A stretch of DNA of 9,869 nucleotides, taken from assembly GCA_017883345.1 (NCBI GenBank), contig JADGNT010000117.1, positions 1-9,869 on the forward strand, given 5' to 3'. The notes beneath the pieces were generated by a model. It did not search any database. It was not told the origin of the DNA and saw only the letters and a list, made by a program, of their open reading frames with translations. Position 1 is the stretch's first letter, and every line of letters begins with the position of its first letter. Below are positions 1-5,787 of the stretch, in pieces. The position numbers and the translations under genes were made by a program. This DNA is from Candidatus Solibacter sp. Its GTDB lineage: Bacteria > Acidobacteriota > Terriglobia > Bryobacterales > Bryobacteraceae.

Positions 1-107
1 TCACGCCGCAATGTCCGATGGGAGCCGGACGTGCGGACGATACGCCAGCCGATCCGCTGTAGCGCCGCAAGCACGCGCCGAGCCTTGGTCGCGGGCCATG
101 CGCTCAT
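1..107 (-). CDS. hicA: HicA-family mRNA interferase toxin, partial (3' end outside window)
   Basis: This is the N-terminal 35 codons of a small protein that runs off the left edge of the window. It begins MSAWPATKARRVLAALQRIG and continues through a G-W-R-I-V-R-T-S-G-S-H-R stretch. This matches the HicA pattern, in which an N-terminal helix is followed by a 'GW...GSH' strand; His30 corresponds to the catalytic histidine of this dsRBD-like ribonuclease fold. HicA toxins cleave mRNA and are neutralised by HicB. The ATG at 107-105 overlaps the TGA of the upstream hicB gene (ATGA), so the two are probably translated in a coupled way with antitoxin first. No independent ribosome binding site is evident. 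The family is usually 60 to 85 residues, so roughly half is visible and integrity of the C-terminus cannot be judged. Confidence 0.75.
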   Translation of the reverse strand, partial: MSAWPATKARRVLAALQRIGWRIVRTSGSHRTLRR

Positions 108-313
108 GCAGCTATGGAGAACCGCAACGTGTCGGCTCCGGGCGGCATTTCCCCGTGCTCGATTTCTTCGGCGATCACGCGGAGCGCAAGGGCCTTGGCC
201 TTTAGAGTGGCCTCTTCGGGCGTTGCGCCATACACCGTCACGCCTGGCAGTTCGGAAATGTCGGCAATCCAGCGGCCGTCCGTTTCGCGGAGCAACCGGA
301 TCGTGAGTTGCAT
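104..313 (-). CDS. hicB: HicB-family antitoxin, short form
   Basis: This encodes a 69-residue protein with the HicB pattern: an N-terminal strand (LTIRLLRETDGRWIADISEL), then PGVTVYGAT and an EEA...KAKALALRVIAEEIEHGE helix. HicB antitoxins bind and block HicA. The larger members also carry a C-terminal DNA-binding domain, which is absent here, so this is the short single-domain type. The ATG at 313 was chosen over longer options because AGGA lies about 8 nt upstream and homology begins at this point; the in-frame ATGs at 322 and 382 add residues unlike the family. The gene overlaps hicA by 4 nt in the order antitoxin-toxin, the reverse of the classic hicA-hicB order. It is divergent from the HNH fragment that starts about 20 nt away. 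No operator was recognised. Confidence 0.78.
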   Translation of the reverse strand: MQLTIRLLRETDGRWIADISELPGVTVYGATPEEATLKAKALALRVIAEEIEHGEMPPGADTLRFSIAA

Positions 314-330
314 AAGCCCCATCCTACCAT

Positions 331-660
331 TTGCCACGCGGGATCGGATTACGGCAGCTTGGCCCCGACGATGGAGTCCCAAACGTGGGCCGCGCGCTGG
401 TCATCGGCGGGCAGCGCGTGCGAGGAGACGCGCGCTGTTACGTTCGTGTCCGGTGCGATCGACACTGCTGCTTCCGCAAGAGAGCTTGCGGCGTCAATAT
501 TGAGGTCCATCACATCGTTCCGCCAGAGAAGGACGGGTCAAATGAGACGGACAACGCAATTCCTCTCTGCGTCGATTGCCACTCTTACGTCGGCCACTAC
601 AATGATCAAGCACCGCGTCAGCGGCAGCCGCCCACTTGGCCGCATACGCCCTACTCGTAG
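331..660 (+). pseudogene. Degenerate HNH endonuclease-like fragment
   Basis: The recognisable part, about codons 30 to 92 of this reading frame, matches small HNH nucleases. It carries EVHHIV (His60, His61), then DNAIPLC (Asn75), then C-V-D-C-H (Cys80, Cys83, His84) and VGHYND. These form the HNH metal site and half of a zinc knuckle. The other half is normally C-x-x-C, as in a CCLC sequence, but here it reads C-C-F-R (Cys46, Cys47, Phe48, Arg49), so the fourth ligand is lost. After GHYND the expected tail of the family (a HPRG-like start and a charged helix) is not seen; the frame turns into a Pro-rich stretch and stops at a TAG. The start is unclear: TTG at 331 gives an unrelated N-terminus, while GTG at 418 sits just before the conserved part. 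Family members are usually over 100 residues. It is most likely a decayed gene; an unusual functional short protein is less likely. Confidence 0.6.
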
Positions 661-702
661 ACTTGAACCCACGCGCGCCGCAAGTCTCGTTCCCGCAAAC
701 CA

Positions 703-933
703 GTGCACCAACTAGGCTCGCGTGGAGTGAGTGTCGTGAACTTCGATCGGGACGCGGCCCGGATTTATGCCAAGCTGCGCCTCGACCGGACCATCCGCCC
801 GCCCGGCGCAATCCAACTCTCTTGCGCAGCCGCGGCGGCGACGAATTTATTCGTCACCAATGACGCGCGCCTGAGCCAGAAAACGGTGAGCGGGATAGAC
901 TTTATCGTGCCGCTGGAGAAGGTCTTTCTCTAG
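703..933 (+). pseudogene. vapC: Truncated VapC/PIN-domain toxin, C-terminal half only
   Basis: This reading frame encodes about 76 residues from a GTG. From about residue 12 it matches the second half of VapC-type PIN ribonucleases: FDRDAARIYAKLR, IRPP-x-AIQL, then an alanine-rich helix, LFVTNDARL (Asp54) and GIDFIVPLEKVF. VapC toxins are usually about 130 residues and use four acidic residues. The N-terminal strand with the first aspartate (LDTN/S-like) is missing, and no match to it was seen in the other frames just upstream; the frame has a TGA at 664-666. The third acidic position, normally the Asp of PPDAIQLA, is Gly35 (codon GGC at 805-807), which a single A-to-G change from GAC would explain. 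No VapB antitoxin gene was seen next to it. It is therefore almost certainly an inactive remnant. It converges on ftsZ. Confidence 0.7.
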
Positions 934-978
934 TTGCTCGACCGTCTGAATAGGTTCTCCTGAGCCTCAAGTCGTAGA
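934..978. other. Short non-coding spacer between the VapC remnant and the hairpin cluster
   Basis: I see no gene, repeat or regulatory site in these 45 bases. They separate the stop of the VapC remnant from the first hairpin of the post-ftsZ cluster. Confidence 0.4.
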
Positions 979-985
979 GCCGGCG

Positions 986-1003
986 GACCCAGAGGGTACC
1001 CCG
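986..1003 (+). repeat. 18-nt repeat motif, copy 1
   Basis: The sequence GACCCAGAGGGTACCCCG lies in the first hairpin after ftsZ. It matches, at 17 of 18 positions and in inverted orientation, a segment inside the ftsZ C-terminal linker (1222-1239). It also resembles the ftsW-murG gap element (6914-6933), where the same GGCGG...CCCAGAGGG(T/C)ACCCC string occurs with one base missing and one substituted. Confidence 0.6.
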
Positions 1004-1079
1004 CCGGCCATGCCCGCTTTCTAGCGGGTATATCCAGGCCGGAAGGCACCTCGGCACGAATGCCGAGGTGGCCGCCTGG

Positions 1080-1102
1080 AAAAGCGGCTCCACGGAGCCG
1101 CT
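1080..1102 (-). terminator. Probable rho-independent terminator of the dcw operon
   Basis: Read on the minus strand, an 8-bp perfect stem (AGCGGCTC/GAGCCGCT) with a CGTG loop is followed immediately by TTTT and then CC. It starts 32 nt after the ftsZ stop codon. The T run is short, so termination may be inefficient or may rely on the further hairpins beyond it. Confidence 0.55.
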
Positions 1103-1134
1103 GACGTGGCGAACTTTATCATTCGGTCGATTTA

Positions 1135-2367
1135 CTAGTTGAGTAGCCTGCCTTGCCTTAGGTAGGCGGGGGTGTCGATGTCGTCGAGGTCGAGGTCGAG
1201 TGAGGGCTCGGGCTCGACGAACGGGGTACCCTTTGGGTCGGGCGCCGATTCCGGCGCGCGTGGGGCGGCGACATACAAGAGGTCCGCCAGGGGCTCGGGG
1301 TCCGGCGGGCGCTGCTGCACTTTCACAACGGGGATCACGCTGCCGAGGCGTTCGGGGATGGGCGAGTTTTCGGGCTGAAAGCCGGTCGCGATGACGGTGA
1401 TCTTGACGGCGTCGCCGAGCGACTCGTTGAAGATCACGCCGAAGTTGATCTGCACGTCGTCGCACCCGGCGGCTTCGCGAATGATGGTGCAGGCTTCGTT
1501 GACTTCGTGCAGGCCGAGGCTGCTGGAACCGGTGATGTTGATGAGAATGCCCCGCGAGCCGGCGATGCGGCTGTCTTCCAACAGGGCGCAACTGATGGCC
1601 TGGCGGGCGGCTTCGACGGCGGCATTCTCGCCGCGGCCGGTGGCCGTGCCCATCATGGCGTAGCCCATGCCGATCATGGTGGCCTTGATGTCGGAGAAAT
1701 CGCGATTGATCAGGCCGGGCGTGATGATGATGTCGCTGATGCCCTGTACGGCCTGGCGAAGCAGATCGTCGGCCACCTTGAAGGACTCGAAGAAGCTGGT
1801 GCCTTTGGGGACCAGTTTCAGCAGGCGGTCATTGGGGATGGCGATGACCGTATCGACCGTGCCCGCGAGGCGGGCGAGACCCTCTTCGGCCATGCGCATG
1901 CGGCGCGAGCCCTCGAAGCCGAAGGGCTTGGTGACCACGGCGACGGTGAGCGCGTCGAGCTCCTTGGCGAGGGAGGCGATGACCGGCGCGGCGCCGGTGC
2001 CGGTGCCGCCGCCCAGACCCGCGGTGACGAAGACCATGTCCGCGCCCTGCAGGAGTTCGACGATGCGATCGGTGTTTTCGAGCGCGGCCTGCCGGCCGGT
2101 CTCGGGGTTGGATCCGGCGCCCAGACCCTTGGTGATTTTGGCGCCTAGTTGCAGCTTGTTTGGCACTTGGCAAGCGGAGAGCGCCTGGGCGTCGGTGTTC
2201 ATGGCGTAGAACTCGACGCCTTCCAATCCTTCCGCCACCATGCGGGCCACGGCATTGCAGCCGCCGCCGCCGACGCCGATCACTTTGATGCGGGTGCCGG
2301 TGCCCGCTTCTTCTTCCATTTCGTACTTCAGATCGTCCATATCCATGTCGCCATCGATAATGCCCAT
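1135..2367 (-). CDS. ftsZ: Cell division protein FtsZ
   Basis: This encodes a 410-residue tubulin-like GTPase that polymerises into the cytokinetic Z-ring at midcell and recruits the divisome. The GTP-binding sequence GVGGGGCNA is at about 31-39, the tubulin signature GLGGGTGTG at 117-125, and the T7 synergy loop NRDFSD at 221-226 supplies the two catalytic aspartates. The C-terminal domain runs to about 335, followed by a Pro/Glu-rich linker and the conserved tail peptide DIDTPAYLR (397-404), which binds FtsA. About 25 acidic residues precede the core domain. The start is secured by an excellent Shine-Dalgarno. It is the last gene of the cluster, 10 nt after ftsA, and is followed by a probable terminator. 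Part of its linker (PDPKGTP) is encoded by an inverted near-copy of an intergenic repeat motif. All key residues look intact. Confidence 0.98.
   Translation of the reverse strand: MGIIDGDMDMDDLKYEMEEEAGTGTRIKVIGVGGGGCNAVARMVAEGLEGVEFYAMNTDAQALSACQVPNKLQLGAKITKGLGAGSNPETGRQAALENTDRIVELLQGADMVFVTAGLGGGTGTGAAPVIASLAKELDALTVAVVTKPFGFEGSRRMRMAEEGLARLAGTVDTVIAIPNDRLLKLVPKGTSFFESFKVADDLLRQAVQGISDIIITPGLINRDFSDIKATMIGMGYAMMGTATGRGENAAVEAARQAISCALLEDSRIAGSRGILINITGSSSLGLHEVNEACTIIREAAGCDDVQINFGVIFNESLGDAVKITVIATGFQPENSPIPERLGSVIPVVKVQQRPPDPEPLADLLYVAAPRAPESAPDPKGTPFVEPEPSLDLDLDDIDTPAYLRQGRLLN
1222..1239 (-). repeat. 18-nt repeat motif, inverted copy inside ftsZ linker
   Basis: On the minus strand this reads GACCCAAAGGGTACCCCG and encodes D-P-K-G-T-P in the FtsZ linker. 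It differs at one base from the copy at 986-1003 on the plus strand. In the ftsZ transcript the two could pair as an 18-nt stem with one mismatch across the stop codon. Confidence 0.55.
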
Positions 2368-2371
2368 GGTG

Positions 2372-2379
2372 ACCTCCTT
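2372..2379 (-). promoter_or_regulatory. Strong ribosome binding site of ftsZ
   Basis: AAGGAGGT on the minus strand lies 4 nt before the ftsZ ATG. It is a near-perfect anti-16S match, by far the strongest in the window, and overlaps the ftsA stop codon (TAA at 2380-2378). This fits the need for much more FtsZ than FtsA from one transcript and decides the ftsZ start. Confidence 0.85.
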
Positions 2380-3577
2380 ACTTCAACATTTTTCCGATCC
2401 AGGTTGCATTTTCCCTTTGCAGCCCGGCGTGTTGCTTCAACTTTGCGGAATACATCGCGAGACCCGCGGCGGTACACCACGCGGGGTCGTTCAATTCGAG
2501 CGGCCAATCCTGAATGCCTTCGGTGAGACCGAAGCGTGTCTGGCATTGGAGGATTTCCTCGGCGGCATCGCACAAGCCGGGCAGTTTGGCGCCGGCGCCG
2601 GTGAGGAAGACGCCGCCGATGAGCGCGCGTTCCATGCCGACGCGGGCGAATTCGCCGCGCACGAAGCGGAACAGCTCTTGCGCGCGAGCCGACAGAATGC
2701 GATTGACGATGTGGCGCGCCGTTTCGCGCGGCTGGCGATCTTCGGGGGTGGGGAGTTCCACCAGGATGTTCTCGGGGGAGTCCTTGGCCAGCGCGCAGCC
2801 GAATTCCATTTTGACCTGTTCGGCGTCCTCGAAGCTGAGGCACAGACCCTGGGCGAGATCGCGGGTGAAGTGATCGCCGCAGATACGGCCGGTGGAGGCC
2901 AGGTGCATGGCGTCACCGTAGTAGACCACGAGTTCGGTGGATTGCGCACCGATATCGACCACGGCGATGCCCTCGCGGCGGTTCTCGGGCAGGACGGCGG
3001 CGTAGCAGGCGGCAAGCCCCTCGTAGACCGACTCCTCCACCGCGAGGTGGGCCGCGTTGACGGCGCCGATGATGGCGTTGTGCTCCTGAATGGAGGCGGT
3101 GACCAGGTGGACGTTGATTTCGAGGCACGCGGCGAGCATCTTGCGCGGGTCGCGGTGCCCGGGATGGCCGTCGACCACGAAATCCTGCGGGAAGAGTTGC
3201 AGCACCATGCGGTCTTCCATCAACTGCACGCGCGAGGCGCGCTCGATGACGCGCCGGACGTCGGTCTGCTGGATCTCCTGGACGTAGCCGAGTTCGAGGA
3301 CGCCGCGGCCGTTGGCGCCGCGCACGGTGGGGCCGCCCATACCCACGACTACCGATTGGAGCGCGCTCGCGGCGTAGCTATCGGCATCGCGCAGCGCGGC
3401 GGTCACGGATTCGGTGACGGCCTGCTGGTCGGCGATCCGCCCTTTGGCCCATCCTTGCGACTCCACGGCGCTCGCCCCGACCAAGCGAATGCGGCTGTTT
3501 TCCAGGACACAGATCACCAGCCGCGTCTGGCGGCTACCGGCGTCCAGTCCTGCTGCGTAAATCGGTTTGACTGCCAT
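2378..3577 (-). CDS. ftsA: Cell division protein FtsA
   Basis: This encodes a 399-residue actin-like protein that tethers FtsZ filaments to the membrane and recruits later divisome proteins. The phosphate-1 motif is GLDAGSRQTRLVI (about 10-22), phosphate-2 is VVDIGAQSTELVVY (206-219) and the adenosine motif is GVFLTGAGAKLPGL (322-335). The SHS2/1C insertion falls around 85-165. The C-terminus ends in a short WIGKMLK segment that could serve as the amphipathic membrane-targeting helix. The ATG at 3577 is preceded by AAGAGGG at a good distance, overlapping the ftsQ stop; the frame stays open far upstream, but that part is antisense-free shadow of ftsQ and murC. The glycine-rich loops differ from the usual DIGTTK and DIGGGTT forms, so ATP handling may differ. 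Identity is secure from order and fold motifs. Confidence 0.95.
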   Translation of the reverse strand: MAVKPIYAAGLDAGSRQTRLVICVLENSRIRLVGASAVESQGWAKGRIADQQAVTESVTAALRDADSYAASALQSVVVGMGGPTVRGANGRGVLELGYVQEIQQTDVRRVIERASRVQLMEDRMVLQLFPQDFVVDGHPGHRDPRKMLAACLEINVHLVTASIQEHNAIIGAVNAAHLAVEESVYEGLAACYAAVLPENRREGIAVVDIGAQSTELVVYYGDAMHLASTGRICGDHFTRDLAQGLCLSFEDAEQVKMEFGCALAKDSPENILVELPTPEDRQPRETARHIVNRILSARAQELFRFVRGEFARVGMERALIGGVFLTGAGAKLPGLCDAAEEILQCQTRFGLTEGIQDWPLELNDPAWCTAAGLAMYSAKLKQHAGLQRENATWIGKMLK

Positions 3578-3580
3578 GGG

Positions 3581-3587
3581 CCCTCTT
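3581..3587 (-). promoter_or_regulatory. Ribosome binding site of ftsA
   Basis: AAGAGGG on the minus strand lies 3 nt (CCC) before the ATG at 3577 and overlaps the ftsQ stop codon TAA (3588-3586). It selects this internal ATG within a much longer open frame, and homology to FtsA begins exactly here. Confidence 0.65.
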
Positions 3588-4347
3588 ATTCCTTCACCGT
3601 GAATCGGCCATCCATCCGCAGGTCGAATACTTTCGCATGGGGCGAGCCTTGGCGGATTTCCGGATAGTGATTGAGAAAACTCTGGAAGCGCTGCGCGTAG
3701 TTGCCATCCCCCAAGAGCAGGGTCACGACGCGGCGGTCCACCTGGGCAACGATGCGAATGTTCTCGGGATCGGAGGCATCCACCTCCGAAACTTCCTTGG
3801 CCAGGTACCCCATCTCTTCCTGCACCTGAAGGAAGGCGCGCACGTGGCCGCGGCGCGCCGCTTCGGTTTCCTCTTCGCGCACTCCGGAGAGCACGGGGAA
3901 GGAAAACTGCGACTGGACGGGTGGTTCGAGGAGAACGCCCTGGGCATCGATCAGCAGCGGGCCGGAGCGCAAGGAGACGAAGGCCACCGGCTTGCGCTCG
4001 CGGATGCGGATCACCAGTCGGTCCGGCCAGACGCGGGAGACGGAGGCGTCTTCCACCCAATCGATGGCGAGCAGGCGGCGGCGCCGCTCGGCCAGCGGCA
4101 CGGAAAAAATGCTGCGGTCGAAATCCCCCGCGAAGATGCGCTGCACTTTGGAGCGCGAGGCGTAGGTCAGGCCCAGAATGGTGAGTGCGTCCTTGCGGTC
4201 GTGCGAGAGGGTGAATTGCGGGTCGCTCGTGACGTACAGGCTGACCTTGTAGCCGGCCACGGCGGTAGAGACGCCGGCGGCGCCCAAGGCGAGGATGGCG
4301 AAGGTCAGGCGCCAGTCGATCCGGCGTTTCTTGGGTTCGCGCGCCAT
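3586..4347 (-). CDS. ftsQ: Cell division protein FtsQ (DivIB)
   Basis: This encodes a 253-residue bitopic membrane protein that, with FtsB and FtsL, links the cytoplasmic ring to the septal synthases FtsW/FtsI. A basic cytoplasmic N-terminus ([13 protein letters not shown]) is followed by one membrane segment at about 14-32. A periplasmic POTRA domain follows (about 44-118) with the typical I.....V..A.V.R.WPD.L.I.I.ER.PVA pattern: WVEDASVSRVWPDRLVIRIRER spans 97-118. The FtsQ domain runs to about 245 and includes LLIDAQGVLL (131-140). The ATG overlaps the murC stop by one base (TGATG), so translation is probably coupled; the frame is open further upstream, but that part is out-of-frame murC. 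The gene ends 8 nt before ftsA. Sequence conservation in this family is low, so the call rests on topology, the POTRA pattern and gene order. Confidence 0.92.
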   Translation of the reverse strand: MAREPKKRRIDWRLTFAILALGAAGVSTAVAGYKVSLYVTSDPQFTLSHDRKDALTILGLTYASRSKVQRIFAGDFDRSIFSVPLAERRRRLLAIDWVEDASVSRVWPDRLVIRIRERKPVAFVSLRSGPLLIDAQGVLLEPPVQSQFSFPVLSGVREEETEAARRGHVRAFLQVQEEMGYLAKEVSEVDASDPENIRIVAQVDRRVVTLLLGDGNYAQRFQSFLNHYPEIRQGSPHAKVFDLRMDGRFTVKE

Positions 4348-5732
4348 CAGTTCGGCCCTCCCGCCCGCAGGCGTTCCAGAACTTTTTCGCCGGCCTGCCA
4401 GACGTTGCCGGCGCCCAGCGTGAGCACCAGATCGCCGTCGGCGGCGGCGCCGAGCAGCGCGTCCACGCCGTGATCGATCGTGCCCACATACTCCGCGCCG
4501 CGGTGCCCGAACTGGCGGATGCGATCGGCCAGCGCCTCGGCCGTGACGCCCTCGATGGGCTGCTCGCTTGCCGCGTAGATATCCATCACGAAGACGCTGT
4601 CCGCCTGCGGGAAGGAGCGCGCGAACTCGTCCATCAGGTAAAACGTGCGTGAATAGCGATGCGGCTGGAACAACACGTGAATGCGCCGGAACCCGCACAG
4701 GCGGGCGCCGTCGAGCGTGGCGCGGATCTCGGTGGGGTGGTGTCCGTAATCGTCCACCACGGTGATGCCGCGTTCCTTGCCGCGCAGTTGGAAGCGGCGA
4801 TCGACGCCGCTGAAGGTAGCCAGCCCTTCGCGGATGGCGTCGGGCTTGACTTCGAGTTCCATGGCGACGGCGATGGCGGCCATGGCATTGAGCACGTTGT
4901 GGCGGCCGGGGATGCGCAACGTGAAACGGCCGAGATCGGTGGCGCGATAGCGGATACTGAACTCGCTGACAAACGGGCCGCAGACGATATCGCCGGCCTC
5001 GACATCGGCCTGAGCGGTGGTGCCGTAGGCGATGGTGCGGCGGCGGATCTCGGGGAGCAGGCCCTGCACGTTGGGGTCGTCGAGGCAGACGATCGCGGCG
5101 CCGTAGAACGGCACCTTATTCACGAACTCGATGAAGGCTGCGCGGATGGCGTCGAGCGTGGGGTAGTGATCCAGGTGCTCGCGATCCACGTTGGTGACGA
5201 CGGCGATGATGGGCGCGAGTTTGAGAAAGGAGCCGTCGCTCTCATCGGCCTCGACCACCAGGAAATCGCTGCGCCCCACGCGGGCGCCAGAGCCGCCCAT
5301 GGTGCCGACGCGTCCGCCCACCACGACGGTCGGGTCGAGACCGGCGAAATTGAGGATGGTGGCGGTCAGGGAAGTGGTCGTGGTCTTGCCGTGGCTGCCG
5401 GCCACCGCGATGCCGTACTTGAGGCGCATCAGCTCGGCGAGCAACTCGCCGCGCGGAATCACGGGGATCTGAAGGCGGCGGGCCTCCTGCACTTCAGGGT
5501 TCTGTTCCTCGACCGCGGAACTGACCACCAGGGCACGCGCGCCCGCGACATGGGACGCGGCGTGGCCTTCGAAGACACGCGCACCCATGGCAGCCAGGCG
5601 CTCGGTGATGGGCGACAGTTTCAGGTCGCTGCCCGAGATCTGGTAACCCAAATTGAGCAGCACTTCCGCGATGCCGCTCATGCCGATGCCCCCAATTCCG
5701 GTGAAATGAAGGTGCTGGGGTCTAAAGAACAT
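4347..5732 (-). CDS. murC: UDP-N-acetylmuramate--L-alanine ligase MurC
   Basis: This encodes a cytoplasmic Mur ligase that adds L-alanine to UDP-MurNAc using ATP, the first peptide step of peptidoglycan synthesis. Counting from the ATG at 5732 it has 461 residues. The Rossmann motif [17 protein letters not shown] spans 9-25, the ATP P-loop [10 protein letters not shown] 111-120, the EADESDGSF segment 161-169, the [10 protein letters not shown] motif 181-190 and FQPHRYSRT 355-363 in the C-terminal ligase domain. All catalytic motifs are present. The start is uncertain: a TTG at 5765 in the same frame would add 11 residues ([11 protein letters not shown]) unlike the family and has no Shine-Dalgarno, while the ATG has AAGGAA directly before it, closer than ideal. 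I prefer the ATG. It follows murG by 55 nt and overlaps ftsQ by one base. murB does not follow it, unlike in many clusters. Confidence 0.96.
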   Translation of the reverse strand: MFFRPQHLHFTGIGGIGMSGIAEVLLNLGYQISGSDLKLSPITERLAAMGARVFEGHAASHVAGARALVVSSAVEEQNPEVQEARRLQIPVIPRGELLAELMRLKYGIAVAGSHGKTTTTSLTATILNFAGLDPTVVVGGRVGTMGGSGARVGRSDFLVVEADESDGSFLKLAPIIAVVTNVDREHLDHYPTLDAIRAAFIEFVNKVPFYGAAIVCLDDPNVQGLLPEIRRRTIAYGTTAQADVEAGDIVCGPFVSEFSIRYRATDLGRFTLRIPGRHNVLNAMAAIAVAMELEVKPDAIREGLATFSGVDRRFQLRGKERGITVVDDYGHHPTEIRATLDGARLCGFRRIHVLFQPHRYSRTFYLMDEFARSFPQADSVFVMDIYAASEQPIEGVTAEALADRIRQFGHRGAEYVGTIDHGVDALLGAAADGDLVLTLGAGNVWQAGEKVLERLRAGGPN

Positions 5733-5787
5733 TTCCTTATCGTATTGTTTCGGCTTATCGAGCAACTGTCAATTGAAATTGTGGCGG

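Larger units (their letters stand above)
979..1102. repeat. Cluster of four consecutive hairpins downstream of ftsZ
   Basis: Four inverted repeats stand almost end to end. First, GCCGGCGG (979-986) pairs with CCGCCGGC (1001-1008), with a nested ACCC/GGGT. Second, CCCGCT (1013-1018) pairs with AGCGGG (1023-1028) around a TTCT loop. Third, CACCTCGGCA (1047-1056) pairs with TGCCGAGGTG (1061-1070) around CGAA, inside an outer CCAGGC (1034-1039) and GCCTGG (1074-1079). Fourth, AGCGGCTC (1083-1090) pairs with GAGCCGCT (1095-1102). The 934-1134 gap has no coding signal. Such packed hairpins suggest an intergenic repeat element or a structured 3' untranslated region; the fourth doubles as a likely terminator. 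The first hairpin shares a motif with the ftsW-murG gap. Confidence 0.7.

Noticed and set aside
314..420. Possible promoter for hicBA between hicB and the HNH fragment
   Set aside because: A TAGGAT-like hexamer lies too close to the hicB start and no convincing -35 box is at the right distance.
1140..1215. Direct repeat-like GTCGAGGTCGAGGTCGAG stretch at the ftsZ 3' end
   Set aside because: It encodes the alternating Asp-Leu acidic run (DLDLDD) before the conserved tail peptide and is explained by coding content.
902..1591. Minus-strand Arg-rich frame overlapping the ftsZ 3' end and the hairpin cluster
   Set aside because: It is an out-of-frame reading of ftsZ that extends into non-coding hairpins; its Arg/His/Pro-rich content is typical of a frame-shifted GC-rich gene.
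2240..3667. 475-codon open frame on the plus strand, antisense to ftsA and the start of ftsZ
   Set aside because: It mirrors the codon pattern of the real minus-strand genes in GC-rich DNA, has a low-complexity Gly/Ala/His/Asp composition, and shows no recognisable domain.
2378..4489. Possible 703-residue fusion protein upstream-extended from ftsA
   Set aside because: The frame is open by chance through ftsQ; FtsA homology and a Shine-Dalgarno begin at 3577, and FtsQ occupies another frame upstream.
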